Shown here one piece after another: positions 26,704 to 35,616 of a stretch of 64,000 bases of DNA. Within the stretch, counting starts at the first letter, position 1. Each line of letters opens with the position of its first letter. Source of the DNA: Bradyrhizobium sp. in8p8 (GTDB taxonomy: Bacteria > Pseudomonadota > Alphaproteobacteria > Rhizobiales > Xanthobacteraceae); contig NZ_AUGD01000002.1 in the NCBI RefSeq assembly GCF_000426845.1, positions 62,001 to 126,000 of the forward strand, written 5' to 3'. Both the position numbers and the translations under genes were made by a program. A model generated the notes under the pieces. That model made no database searches and had not been told where the DNA came from. It saw only the letters and a program-made list of their open reading frames with translations.

Positions 26704-27065
26704 GCGTCAGCTCTCGATATGTCCCAACGCCATGCGGCGCTGAGTCTCCCTAACGAATGGTAAACACCTCTGTGTCGCCGATCTTGCTGGCGCGGAGCTG
26801 TTGCCTGCGCCGCTATGCAGGCGCCCCGGAGCACGGGGGAGCGTAGGCGGGGACTCGTCTCGAAGCCATTCGGCAAATGATCCGCCGGGATCGCGAAAGC
26901 CGCTGCACTTATCGCCGGCGGCTCGACGGAGGCCCGCGCCAGCTTCTATCGCCGTTCGTTATTGGGGCTACGCCAAGCGGCGTGTCAGCGGCGCTTGCGG
27001 TCAACTGGAAAGGTTGCGAGCTGTGTCGCAATTGAGCTGGCTGGGCTCACACAGGAAGAGAGCGC
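26704..27065. other. Intergenic region without a confident gene
   Basis: No gene is supported here. A 50-codon plus-strand frame from 26877 ends in NWKGCELCRN, but it has no clear ribosome-binding site. Two minus-strand micropeptide genes begin just downstream. Confidence 0.4.
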
Positions 27066-27164
27066 TCAGGCAAACGCCAGGGCAACGAGGCTCGAGCAGA
27101 GCAGAACCAAACCGCCGGCAGTCAATGCCAGGAAGCCATCGGATACAAAGTCGTGGTTACGCAT
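27066..27164 (-). CDS. Micropeptide, 32 residues, single membrane helix
   Basis: The frame reads MRNHDFVSDGFLALTAGG and then a hydrophobic run LVLLCSSLVALAFA to the stop. The start has CAGGTG six bases upstream. A polar N-terminus followed by one helix is typical of bacterial membrane micropeptides, and I believe similar tiny proteins occur in Bradyrhizobium. It is transcribed in the same direction as a second micropeptide gene 103 bases upstream. Function is unknown. Confidence 0.58.
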   Translation of the reverse strand: MRNHDFVSDGFLALTAGGLVLLCSSLVALAFA

Positions 27165-27267
27165 GGGACACCTGCCGCTCTCGTTTTCGATGCTTGAACG
27201 GATCGATCAAAATCGCCCGAACGCCCCGCCTTGAAAGAGGTGATGCTTGCCGCCCGCGCGAGTGCCT

Positions 27268-27357
27268 TCACGCCCTCGTGCGGTAACCTTCAAACGCATG
27301 GGCCAGGAAGATCCCCGCGCTCACCAAGCCCATCAGTGCCGAAACCGTCTCGATCAT
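27268..27357 (-). CDS. Micropeptide, 29 residues, single membrane helix
   Basis: The frame reads MIETVSALMGLVSAGIFLAH and then AFEGYRTRA to the stop. A hydrophobic centre is flanked by an acidic N-terminus and a positive C-terminus, which predicts one membrane segment. An AGGGTGGGA sequence lies about 14 bases upstream, somewhat far for a ribosome-binding site. The pairing with the micropeptide gene downstream on the same strand supports both. Confidence 0.55.
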   Translation of the reverse strand: MIETVSALMGLVSAGIFLAHAFEGYRTRA

Positions 27358-27717
27358 CGTTCAATTCCAAATCCCACCCTTGCATCCGAGAGAACGCGTG
27401 CGGCCTTGCACAGTCAAAAGAATTTCGGTCAGCGACGCGACAATGGGGGCGGGGTGAGGATTTGGCGCAACAGAATGTCCAGCCTTGGCACAGAGCAGGG
27501 GGCGTGCGCCCCGTAGATCAACGGGAAGAAGCGAACCTCCCGTTTACCATCCTGACGTGATCGCTGTGGGCTCCCCATTTCCGCCGTGTTCCGGTTGCGT
27601 TATCCTTACCACTTCCGATGCGGTGGTGGGCCGCCTCGGAATTTGAAGGACCGGACAGCGCGCCCCCGTAGCCAAAGCGGGTTGGGTATGCCTCCGGCGA
27701 AGTGGTATTTGGGGCGC
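27358..27717. other. Upstream region of the lipoprotein gene rlpA
   Basis: No gene is visible on either strand beyond short chance frames. The region must hold the promoter of the micropeptide genes (leftward) and of rlpA (rightward). I recognise no specific operator. Confidence 0.4.
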
Positions 27718-28644
27718 ATGGGGATCCGACGGTCAGATTCGGTTTTGCGGGCCGCGCGCGGTGTTGCGGCGGTCGCGACCTGCCTTGCGCTCGCCAATTG
27801 CGCCTCCTCCAACAAGTTCGCCGGCCGCGTCGATCCGAAATACGGCGTGTCCTCGAGCCCCAGGGTCGTGGCCTGGGGTGACCCGGTCCCGAAGGGGGGT
27901 GGCACTTACCGAGTCGGCAAGCCCTATTTGGTGGCGGGCCGGACCTACGTGCCGGAGGAGGACGTCAACTACCGCGCCGAGGGCATGGCGTCCTGGTACG
28001 GCGACAGTTTTCATGGCCGCCTGACGGCCAATGGCGAGGTGTTCGACATGACTTCGCTGACGGCGGCGCATCCGACCCTGCCGATGCCGTCCTACGCGCG
28101 GGTGACCAATATCTCGAACGGCAAGTCGCTGATCGTCCGCGTCAATGATCGTGGGCCCTATCACGGCAATCGCCTCATCGACGTGTCGAACAAGGCCGCC
28201 GAACTGCTTGAATTCAAAGGAAATGGCGTCGCCAAGGTGCGGGTCGAATATGTCGGCCGGGCACCGCTTGAGGGCTCGGACGACCGCCAGCTCCTGGCGA
28301 CGCTGCGCACTGGCGTTCCCGCGCCGTCACCCTCGATGGTGCGGGTCGCCTCGGCCAAGCCGTTCGTACCGGAGCTGTCGTCCTCGAGCCGCGGCGCCAT
28401 TCGCGGCGAGGTCCCGATGCCGGAAGGGCGTCCTTATAATCTCGGCAACAGCCAGGCCGACATGGCTTCGCTCAATGCGACGACGGAGATGTCGGCATCG
28501 GGACGCGGCCGGGGCCGGGCACTCCAGAACGCTCGGGCGGTGTCCTACGAGGAGGATGGCCGCTACGCCGCCGGGAGCGCTGGCTCGCCGGCGAATGGTG
28601 CGGCCGAGGCCCGCAGCATCCTGAGTGGTCGCGGGCTCTACTGA
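27718..28644 (+). CDS. rlpA: Septal ring lytic transglycosylase RlpA (lipoprotein)
   Basis: A 308-residue lipoprotein with a double-psi beta-barrel lytic transglycosylase domain that cleaves denuded peptidoglycan at the septum. A lipobox ending LANC is seen at about residue 27. The catalytic barrel spans about residues 80-180 with GMASWYGDSFHGRLTANGE and the VNDRGPYHG motif, whose Asp is the catalytic residue. The C-terminal region is low in complexity and lacks a SPOR domain. I chose the ATG at 27718 because the signal sequence starts there; upstream ATGs at 27688 and 27586 would add unneeded residues. The convergent epoxide hydrolase gene overlaps its end by 7 bases. Confidence 0.88.
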   Translation: MGIRRSDSVLRAARGVAAVATCLALANCASSNKFAGRVDPKYGVSSSPRVVAWGDPVPKGGGTYRVGKPYLVAGRTYVPEEDVNYRAEGMASWYGDSFHGRLTANGEVFDMTSLTAAHPTLPMPSYARVTNISNGKSLIVRVNDRGPYHGNRLIDVSNKAAELLEFKGNGVAKVRVEYVGRAPLEGSDDRQLLATLRTGVPAPSPSMVRVASAKPFVPELSSSSRGAIRGEVPMPEGRPYNLGNSQADMASLNATTEMSASGRGRGRALQNARAVSYEEDGRYAAGSAGSPANGAAEARSILSGRGLY

Positions 28645-29594
28645 GCCGCACTCGCCTTCAGGAATTGCACCAGCGCCGTGTTCACCTCGTCAGGTCGCTC
28701 CTGCTGCACCCAATGCCCGGCGCCCTCGATGATCAGCTTCCGCTTCAGGTTGGGCAGCACGCGTTCGAGCTCGTTCACGCGCTTGGCGCCGATCAGGCCT
28801 GTGATCACCGCGTCCTTCGAGCCTGCGATGAACAGGGAAGGCTGGTAGATCTGGGCATCCTGCCAGGGCGCGGTCAGCTCCCAATTGCGGTCGATATTAC
28901 GGTACCAGTTCAACCCGCCGCGGAAGCCGGACTTGCGGAAGCTTTCGGTGAAATAGGCGAGGTCAGCCTCGCTCAGCCAGCCGGGGAGCGGCTCTTCGGC
29001 GCCCGCATGGCCGAGAAAGCCCTTGCCCTCCTGCACGAACATGGCCGCGGACGGATCGGCGAGGCCGCGTCCGCCGAGCACGATGCGCATGGTGCGAGCG
29101 ACGTCGCGCTCCAGCTCGGCTTCGGCGACGCCTGGCGTCTGGAAATACTGCCAATAGAAATTGGTGATGCCACCCTGGCGCAACAGATCGAGCGGCTTGC
29201 CACGGCCGCGGAATGGCGGCGGCACGCTCAGTCCCGCGACCGCCGTGAAGATGTCGGGCCGGAACAGCGCCGCGTGCCAAGCGACCGGAGCGCCCCAATC
29301 GTGGCCGACCACCATCGCCTTGCGCTCTCCGAGCGCCTGCACGAGACCGACGATGTCGCCGACCGTGTCGAAGATCGAGTAGGCCGCAGCGTCGGGCGGC
29401 GCGGCGCTCTGGCCATAGCCGCGCATGTCCGGGGCGACGACGTGAAAGCCGGCCGCGGCCAGCGCGGGGATCTGGTGACGCCAGGAATAGGATAGTTCCG
29501 GCCAGCCATGGCAAAGCACGACCAGCGGACCCTGGCCGGCTTCGCGGATGAACAGCTCGATCCCGTTGGCCTTGATCATGCGGGTTGAGGACAT
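28638..29594 (-). CDS. Alpha/beta hydrolase, epoxide hydrolase-like
   Basis: A 318-residue soluble alpha/beta hydrolase. It shows the oxyanion motif HGWPE, the nucleophile elbow GHDWGAP with an Asp nucleophile, a Tyr-containing lid region (FYWQYFQTPGVAE), and the C-terminal GAGHWVQQERP with the catalytic His. An Asp nucleophile together with HGxP and the lid tyrosines is the hallmark of epoxide hydrolases rather than of serine esterases. The physiological epoxide is unknown. It is inserted in reverse orientation between rlpA and dac and has its own promoter. Confidence 0.85.
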   Translation of the reverse strand: MSSTRMIKANGIELFIREAGQGPLVVLCHGWPELSYSWRHQIPALAAAGFHVVAPDMRGYGQSAAPPDAAAYSIFDTVGDIVGLVQALGERKAMVVGHDWGAPVAWHAALFRPDIFTAVAGLSVPPPFRGRGKPLDLLRQGGITNFYWQYFQTPGVAEAELERDVARTMRIVLGGRGLADPSAAMFVQEGKGFLGHAGAEEPLPGWLSEADLAYFTESFRKSGFRGGLNWYRNIDRNWELTAPWQDAQIYQPSLFIAGSKDAVITGLIGAKRVNELERVLPNLKRKLIIEGAGHWVQQERPDEVNTALVQFLKASAAQ

Positions 29595-29744
29595 TCGCTT
29601 TTCCGCCTTGTTTCAGGGGTTTGGTCGAGAAACATGAGGCACGATAGGGGCGCGGCGAGAATCGTGCAATCTCAGGGACAAGCGTCCAGCCGCGTGTTGT
29701 TCGCATCTGTTCCAACTGTTAGAACGCTCTCTCAGGGCTTCGCC

Positions 29745-31007
29745 ATGTCACTTCGTCTTCCTATGCTTCGTTGCAACCGGTTCACCGCCGGCACGCTGAC
29801 GCGCGGCCTGATCGCGGCGGCCTTGATCGCAGGCATGGCCTGGGGCGGGGCGGTTCTGGCTGCCAACCAGAGCGTCCAGGGCGCCAAGAAAGCGGACGAC
29901 GTTGGCTTCGATGGCGATGCCCCGACGGCGATCCTGATCGAGGCCTCCTCAGGCAGCGTTCTGTTCGAGAAGAACGCCGACGAGCTGCGCGCTCCGTCGA
30001 GCATGATGAAGCTGATGACCGCGGAGGTCGTCTTCAATGCGATCAAGAAGGGCGACATCAAGCTGACGGACGAGTACCGGATCAGCGAGAATGCCTGGCG
30101 CCGAGGCGGTGCGCCCTCGGGCGGTTCGACCATGTTCGCCGCCATCAACAGCAAGGTCTCGGTCAACGATCTCCTGCATGGCGCGATCATCCAGAGCGGC
30201 AATGACGCCTGCATCGCGCTCGCCGAAGCCATGGCGGGCAATGAGCGGATTTTCGCGGCCGACTTCATGACCAAGCGTGCGCGAGAACTCGGTCTCACCA
30301 GATCGACTTTCGCCAACTCCAATGGCCTGCCCGACCCCCGCAACAAGATGACTGTCCGCGAGCTCGCCATGCTCGCCCGGCACATCATTCTCGACTTCCC
30401 CGAATTCTACAAACTGTTCGGCGAGAAGGAGTTCACCTGGAACAAGATACGACAGCAGAACCGCAATCCGCTGCTCAATTCGATGGAAGGCGCCGACGGC
30501 CTGAAGACCGGCTACACCAAGGAGGGCGGCTACGGCATGGTCGGTTCGGCCGTCCAGAACGGCACGCGCCTGATCGTCGTCGTCAACGGGCTCGACGATT
30601 CCGACGACCGCGCCAGCGAAGCGAAGAAGATGCTGGAATGGGGCTTCCGCAATTTCGAGACGCGCACGCTGTTCGCGGCCGAGCAGCCGGTCGGCTACGC
30701 CAAGGTGTTCGGCGGCGAGAGCCGCTCCGTCAAGCTGGTAGCCAAGACGCCGGTGAAGGTGATGGTTCACAAGAACGGCAGCGACAAGCTGATTGCGCGC
30801 ATCGTCTATAGCGGTCCGGTGCGTGCGCCAATCGAGCCCGGGCAGCGGGTCGGCGTGGTCAAGGTCTGGCGCAGCGGCAACGTCGCCGTGGAGACGCCGG
30901 TCTATGCGGCCGAGGCGATCGGCACCGGTTCGACCATGCGCCGCGCGATCGACGGCGCCAGCGAGCTCGTGATCGGCATGTTCCGCGCAGGCGCCGAGAA
31001 GCTCTGA
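29745..31007 (+). CDS. D-alanyl-D-alanine carboxypeptidase (penicillin-binding protein 5 family)
   Basis: A 420-residue periplasmic DD-carboxypeptidase that trims the terminal D-Ala from peptidoglycan stem peptides. An N-terminal signal/anchor (GLIAAALIAGMAWGGAVLA) leads to the penicillin-binding domain with S86-M-M-K89, the SGN motif at about residue 153 and K254-T-G256. A PBP5-type C-terminal domain follows. It is the first gene of the run dac - tmk - holB, with only two bases between it and tmk. This order (D-Ala carboxypeptidase, thymidylate kinase, DNA polymerase III delta') is conserved in many alphaproteobacteria. Confidence 0.93.
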   Translation: MSLRLPMLRCNRFTAGTLTRGLIAAALIAGMAWGGAVLAANQSVQGAKKADDVGFDGDAPTAILIEASSGSVLFEKNADELRAPSSMMKLMTAEVVFNAIKKGDIKLTDEYRISENAWRRGGAPSGGSTMFAAINSKVSVNDLLHGAIIQSGNDACIALAEAMAGNERIFAADFMTKRARELGLTRSTFANSNGLPDPRNKMTVRELAMLARHIILDFPEFYKLFGEKEFTWNKIRQQNRNPLLNSMEGADGLKTGYTKEGGYGMVGSAVQNGTRLIVVVNGLDDSDDRASEAKKMLEWGFRNFETRTLFAAEQPVGYAKVFGGESRSVKLVAKTPVKVMVHKNGSDKLIARIVYSGPVRAPIEPGQRVGVVKVWRSGNVAVETPVYAAEAIGTGSTMRRAIDGASELVIGMFRAGAEKL

Positions 31008-31009
31008 CC

Positions 31010-31696
31010 ATGGCTGAGGGCTCGCTACAGCGGCCGTCCGGACGTGGACGCTTCATCACCTTTGAAGGCGGCGAGGGCACGGGCAAGTCGACCCAGATCA
31101 AGAAGCTCGCAGACCGCCTCAAGGCGGCAAAGCTGCGCATCCGGGTGACGCGCGAGCCGGGGGGCTCGCCGGGCGCCGAGATCATGCGTCATCTGGTCCT
31201 GTCGGGCATGGGCAAGCTGCTCGGCCCGGAAGCGGAGACGCTGCTGTTTGCCGCTGCCCGGGACGATCACGTCCGCACCGTGATCCAGCCGGCGCTCAGC
31301 CAGGGCGTCTGGGTGCTGTGCGACCGCTTCGCCGACTCGACCCGGGCCTATCAGGGCAGCCTTGGCCGCGTGCCCGATGGCCTGATCAACGCCATGCAGC
31401 GGGTCACCATTGGCGACCTCAAGCCGGACCTCACCATCGTGCTCGATTTGCCGGTCGAGATCGGCCTGCAACGCGCCGCCGCGCGCCGCGGCAGCGGCAC
31501 GCCCGACAGGTTCGAGGCCGAGAAGCTCAGCTTCCACCAGGGCCTGCGCGAGGCCTATCGCAAGATCGCAGCCGAGGATCCCGCGCGTTGCGTGCTGATC
31601 GACGCCAATTCGGACCCTGACACGGTCGCCGCGCGGGTCTGGACCGCGCTGCGCGAGCGTCTGCTTCCCACGCCGGCGTCAGTGGTGTCGGCATGA
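31010..31696 (+). CDS. tmk: Thymidylate kinase
   Basis: A 228-residue dTMP kinase. The P-loop GGEGTGKST spans residues 20-28, and CDRFADSTRAYQG gives the DR motif that positions the nucleotide. A basic lid segment follows near 155-170 (RAAARRGSGTPDRFE). It makes dTDP for DNA synthesis. It is only two bases behind dac and overlaps holB by four bases, so it is certainly co-transcribed. Confidence 0.95.
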   Translation: MAEGSLQRPSGRGRFITFEGGEGTGKSTQIKKLADRLKAAKLRIRVTREPGGSPGAEIMRHLVLSGMGKLLGPEAETLLFAAARDDHVRTVIQPALSQGVWVLCDRFADSTRAYQGSLGRVPDGLINAMQRVTIGDLKPDLTIVLDLPVEIGLQRAAARRGSGTPDRFEAEKLSFHQGLREAYRKIAAEDPARCVLIDANSDPDTVAARVWTALRERLLPTPASVVSA

Positions 31697-32739
31697 GCCC
31701 ACGTCAGGCCGAGCGCGAAACCGCAGTTACGCATCCGCGCGAGACGTCGCTGTTGTTCGGCCATCGCGAGGCCGAGGCCGCGCTGCTGAGCGCCTATCGC
31801 AGCGGGCGCATTCCTCATGCCTGGCTGATCGGCGGCCCGCAAGGGATCGGCAAGGCAACGCTGGCCTATCGCATGGCCCGCTTCGTGCTCGCTCATTCGC
31901 AGCCGCTGGCGCCCGCCGTGCAGCGCGCCGAAGATCTTGCGATCGATCCTGACGATGCCGTGGCGCGGCAGGTGGCGGCCGGCTCGCACGGCGGCCTGCT
32001 GACATTGGAGCGTACAGCCAACGACCGCGGTGTGATGCGCACCGTGATCACCGTGGACGAGACGCGGGAGACGATTGCGTTTTTTGGCTCGACCGCTGCG
32101 GCCGAAGGTTGGCGTGTCTGCATCGTCGACACCGTCGATGAACTCAATCCCAACGCGGCCAACGCGCTTCTGAAGATTCTCGAGGAGCCGCCGCAGCGAT
32201 CGCTGTTCCTTCTGGTGAGCCATGCGCCGGCTCGCGTGCTCGCCACGATCCAGTCACGGTGTCGCAAGCTGCGGCTGCGGCCGCTCGCGACGGATGATGT
32301 GATCGGAGCGGCTTCTTCAGTCGCCAACATCGATCCGAGCGATGCCGCGCTGCGCGAGGCGGCGGAAGCATCCGAGGGCAGTGTGGCGCGCGCCTTGGCG
32401 CTGCTCGGCGGTGATGCGCTCAAGCTCCAGCAGCGCACCGCGGCCCTGCTGGCCCGCCTGCCGCAGGTCGACCCGCGCGAATTGCACACGCTCGGCGATT
32501 CGCTCGGCACCAGCGACCGCGTCGCGCTCGCCGCCTTCGTTGACGGCATCGATCGCTGGATCGCGGAGCGCCTGCATGCGGACGACGTCAATGCCAACCA
32601 GAACCTGCCGCGCCTTGCGCGCTTAGCTGAGGTATGGGAAAAGATCGTCCGCGCCGCGCGCGACACCGAAACCTACAATCTGGAGCGCAAGCCCTTGGTT
32701 TTCTCGGTGTTCGGCTGGCTGGCGGACGCAACGCGCTAG
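31693..32739 (+). CDS. holB: DNA polymerase III subunit delta'
   Basis: A 348-residue clamp-loader subunit. The P-loop-like motif GPQGIGKATLAYR near residue 49 and the AAA+ sensor region LNPNAANALLKILEEPP are conserved; the latter is diagnostic of HolB/DnaX-type clamp-loader subunits. The start overlaps the tmk stop (ATGA). It closes the dac - tmk - holB unit, and a palindromic repeat lies directly after its stop codon. Confidence 0.92.
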   Translation: MSPRQAERETAVTHPRETSLLFGHREAEAALLSAYRSGRIPHAWLIGGPQGIGKATLAYRMARFVLAHSQPLAPAVQRAEDLAIDPDDAVARQVAAGSHGGLLTLERTANDRGVMRTVITVDETRETIAFFGSTAAAEGWRVCIVDTVDELNPNAANALLKILEEPPQRSLFLLVSHAPARVLATIQSRCRKLRLRPLATDDVIGAASSVANIDPSDAALREAAEASEGSVARALALLGGDALKLQQRTAALLARLPQVDPRELHTLGDSLGTSDRVALAAFVDGIDRWIAERLHADDVNANQNLPRLARLAEVWEKIVRAARDTETYNLERKPLVFSVFGWLADATR

Positions 32740-32785
32740 AGCATGATCCGAAAAGGTGCGCAGCGGCTTTCCGAGGGGATCATGC
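32738..32785 (+). repeat. Palindromic intergenic repeat
   Basis: Nine-base inverted arms GCATGATCC (32741-32749) and GGATCATGC (32777-32785) enclose CGAAAAGG and CTTTCCG-type inner arms. I recognise it as the common Rhizobiales intergenic palindrome of the GCATGATCC...GGATCATGC form. It may stop the holB transcript or protect its 3' end. Confidence 0.65.
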
Positions 32786-32848
32786 GCAAATCAACAATCG
32801 AACTCAGGTTCGTTTCCAGATTTCGAGAAGCCGGCAAAGGAATTCGTG

Positions 32849-34813
32849 GTGGCAACGCGAGCTAGGAAAACCGTCAAGAGCAAGAGCGGCAAGAAGGCTG
32901 CGAAAAAAGCCGTCAAGAAAGCCACGAAGAAGGCCGTGAGGGGGCGCACGCGCAAGACTGCGAAGAGTGCCAAGAAGGCAGCCAAGTCGAAGACGGCTCA
33001 CGCCAAGAAAAGCGCTGCCAGGACGGCAAGGAAGGCCGGCAAGAAGGCTGCTAGGAAGCAGCTGGCTGCCAAGAAGACGGTGAAGAGGGCGGCCAAGAAA
33101 GCAGCTGGAGCTCCGGCGAAGAAAGTGGCCAGGACGGTGAGGGGCACTGCGCCTGCAGTGATCGTCAAGCCAGCTTCCGCCGTTACGCCGCCGAAGGCAG
33201 CGAAGCCGAAGATCTCGACTCCGAAGGTGCCGCGTGCGCCGAAGCCCGCAGCGCCCGTTGCCAACCCCTCGCGCGACAACGTGTTCTACGTCACGACAGC
33301 TATCGCCTATCCCAACGGCAGCCCGCATATCGGCCATGCCTATGAGGCGATCGCGACCGACGTGCTGGCGCGCTTTGCCCGGCTCGACGGCAAGGACGTG
33401 TTCTTCCTGACCGGCACCGACGAGCACGGTCAGAAGATGGTGCAGACGGCGGCCGGCGAAGGCATGTCCGCCGCCGCGCTTGCGACCCGCAATGCCGGCC
33501 GTTTCAGGGAGATGGACGAACGCCTGAACGTGTCGTTCGACCGGTTCATCCGCACCACGGAGGAGCAGCATCACCGCTCCAGCCAGGAGATCTGGCGGCG
33601 CATGGAGGCGAACGGCGACATCTATGCCGACACATATGCCGGCTGGTACTCGGTGCGCGACGAGGCCTATTACGCTGAGGACGAGACGCGCCTGAACGAT
33701 GATGGCGTCAGGCTTGGACCGCAGGGCACGCCTGTCGAATGGGTCGAGGAGAAGAGCTATTTCTTCCGTCTGTCCGCATACGAGGACAAGCTGCTGAAGC
33801 TCTATGCCGATCACCCTGATTTCATCGGTCCGGACTCCCGGAAGAACGAGGTGGTGAGCTTCGTCAAGAGCGGTCTTCGCGACCTCTCGATCTCGCGCAC
33901 CACCTTCGACTGGGGTGTGAAAGTGCCTGGCGACGAAGAGCACGTGATGTATGTCTGGGTCGACGCACTGACCAACTACATCACGGGCGTCGGCTTCCCC
34001 GACGAGCAGGATGCGAACTGGCGCTATTGGCCGGCCGATGTGCACATCATCGGCAAGGACATCATCCGTTTTCACGCCGTGTATTGGCCGGCGTTTCTGA
34101 TGTCGGCCGGGATTCCGCTGCCGAAGCGGGTCTATGCCCACGGCTTCCTGTTCAACAGGGGCGAGAAGATGTCGAAATCGGTCGGCAATGTCGTCGATCC
34201 CTTCAACCTCGCCGAGCAGTACGGCGTCGACCAGCTGCGCTACTTCTTCCTGCGCGAGGTGCCGTTCGGGCAGGACGGCAATTACAACCACGAGGCCATC
34301 GTCGCGCGGATCAATGCCGATCTTGCCAACGACCTCGGCAATCTCGCGCAACGCTCGTTGTCGATGATCGCCAAGCAGCTCGGCGGCGTGCTGCCGGAGC
34401 CCGGCGAGTTCAGCGACAATGACAAGGCAATCCTTGCGATGGCCGACGGCATGGTTGCCACGTCACGCGAAGCCATGGCGACGCAGCAGATCCATCAATG
34501 GCTGAACGCCGTGTGGGCCGTGGTCGCAGAAGCCAACCGCTACTTTGCGGGAGAGGCGCCGTGGGCGCTCGCGAAGACTGATCCCGTCAGGCAGAGGACG
34601 GTGCTTTATGTCACCGCCGAGGTCGTGCGGCAGATCGCGATCCTGGCCCAGCCGGCGATGCCGACGGCCTCGGGATTGCTGCTCGACAGCCTCGGCATCC
34701 CCGCAGACGAACGCAATTTCGCGATGCTCGGTGGCGCCAAGCGGATCGCGCCCGGCTCGATCTTGCCGGCACCGACGCCGGCATTCCCGCGCTACGTCGA
34801 GCCGGCGGCCTAG
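32849..34813 (+). CDS. metG: Methionyl-tRNA synthetase with a histone H1-like N-terminal tail
   Basis: A 654-residue enzyme in two parts. From about residue 144 on it is a full class I MetRS: the PHIGH signature near residue 160, GTDEHGQK, and the KMSKS loop in [21 protein letters not shown] replaces the cysteine-containing zinc knuckle, so it belongs to the zinc-free type. Residues 1 to about 140 are an unusual extension: in the first 100 residues I count 30 Lys, 11 Arg and 28 Ala and no acidic residue, with repeated [19 protein letters not shown] units. The chosen GTG at 32849 has AAGGA seven bases upstream; GTG at 32846 is an alternative. The frame continues upstream but not with a better site. 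Confidence 0.93.
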   Translation: MATRARKTVKSKSGKKAAKKAVKKATKKAVRGRTRKTAKSAKKAAKSKTAHAKKSAARTARKAGKKAARKQLAAKKTVKRAAKKAAGAPAKKVARTVRGTAPAVIVKPASAVTPPKAAKPKISTPKVPRAPKPAAPVANPSRDNVFYVTTAIAYPNGSPHIGHAYEAIATDVLARFARLDGKDVFFLTGTDEHGQKMVQTAAGEGMSAAALATRNAGRFREMDERLNVSFDRFIRTTEEQHHRSSQEIWRRMEANGDIYADTYAGWYSVRDEAYYAEDETRLNDDGVRLGPQGTPVEWVEEKSYFFRLSAYEDKLLKLYADHPDFIGPDSRKNEVVSFVKSGLRDLSISRTTFDWGVKVPGDEEHVMYVWVDALTNYITGVGFPDEQDANWRYWPADVHIIGKDIIRFHAVYWPAFLMSAGIPLPKRVYAHGFLFNRGEKMSKSVGNVVDPFNLAEQYGVDQLRYFFLREVPFGQDGNYNHEAIVARINADLANDLGNLAQRSLSMIAKQLGGVLPEPGEFSDNDKAILAMADGMVATSREAMATQQIHQWLNAVWAVVAEANRYFAGEAPWALAKTDPVRQRTVLYVTAEVVRQIAILAQPAMPTASGLLLDSLGIPADERNFAMLGGAKRIAPGSILPAPTPAFPRYVEPAA

Positions 34814-34826
34814 AGGCGTTCGCGCA

Positions 34827-35603
34827 ATGTTGGTCGACAGCCACTGCCATCTGGATTTTCCGGACTTTGCGGAAGATCTCGACGGGATCGTGTCGCGGGC
34901 GCGAGCTGCCGGCATCGTGCGCATGGTCACGATCTCGACGCGGGTGCGGCGGCTGAAGGACCTACTCGCGATCGCCGACCGTTACGACGACGTATATTGC
35001 TCAGTCGGCACCCATCCGCACAACGCGGACGAGGAAGACGGCATCGCGCCGGACGAGCTTGTTGCATTGACGGAGCACCCCAAGGTCGTCGCGCTCGGCG
35101 AGTCCGGGCTCGACTATTTCTACGATAACGGCTCGCCGGAGGCGCAGGCGAGGGGCTTTCGCACCCACATCGCCGCCGCTCGTGCCACCGGCCTGCCGCT
35201 GGTGATCCACACCCGCGAGGCCGACGAGGACTGCGCACGCATCCTGGAAGAGGAAACAGCAAAGGGATCGTTTCGCGCCGTGCTGCATTGTTACACCGGC
35301 GGGCGAGAGCTGGCGCTGAAGGCGGTGTCGCTCGGGCTCTATGTTGGCTTCACCGGCATCCTGACGTTCAAGAAATCGGAGGCCTTGCGCACGCTCGCGG
35401 CCGAATTGCCGTCCGATCGCATCCTGGTCGAAACGGATTCGCCCTATCTCGCACCGGGTAAATTTCGGGGCAAACGCAACGAGCCCGCTTACGTGGTCGA
35501 GGTCGCAAAGGTGTTGGCAGAGACTCGCGGAGTCTCGCTCGACGAGATCTCGCGCCAGACGACCGAAAACTTCTTCCGTCTGTTCTCGAAGGTGAAAGCT
35601 TGA
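34827..35603 (+). CDS. TatD-family metal-dependent hydrolase
   Basis: A 258-residue TIM-barrel hydrolase of the TatD family. Metal ligands are DSHCHLD (HxH), the Glu in GESGLDYFY, the His in VIHTREA and LHCYTGG, and the Asp in VETDSPYLAP. TatD-type proteins act as 3'-5' DNA exonucleases in repair, and they are regularly encoded between metG and an MBL hydrolase in alphaproteobacteria, as here. It begins 13 bases after metG and 13 bases before the next gene. I chose the ATG at 34827 because HxH lies a few residues after it. Confidence 0.92.
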   Translation: MLVDSHCHLDFPDFAEDLDGIVSRARAAGIVRMVTISTRVRRLKDLLAIADRYDDVYCSVGTHPHNADEEDGIAPDELVALTEHPKVVALGESGLDYFYDNGSPEAQARGFRTHIAAARATGLPLVIHTREADEDCARILEEETAKGSFRAVLHCYTGGRELALKAVSLGLYVGFTGILTFKKSEALRTLAAELPSDRILVETDSPYLAPGKFRGKRNEPAYVVEVAKVLAETRGVSLDEISRQTTENFFRLFSKVKA

Positions 35604-35616
35604 GACTGGGAGCTAC

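Noticed and set aside
26877..27037. Plus-strand frame of about 50 codons (MIRRDRESRC...NWKGCELCRN)
   Set aside because: No ribosome-binding sequence and no recognised homologue; codon order is plausible only at its end.
32804..34351. Minus-strand frame of 515 codons opposite metG
   Set aside because: Antisense of the synthetase; the real frame is proved by PHIGH and KMSKS motifs.
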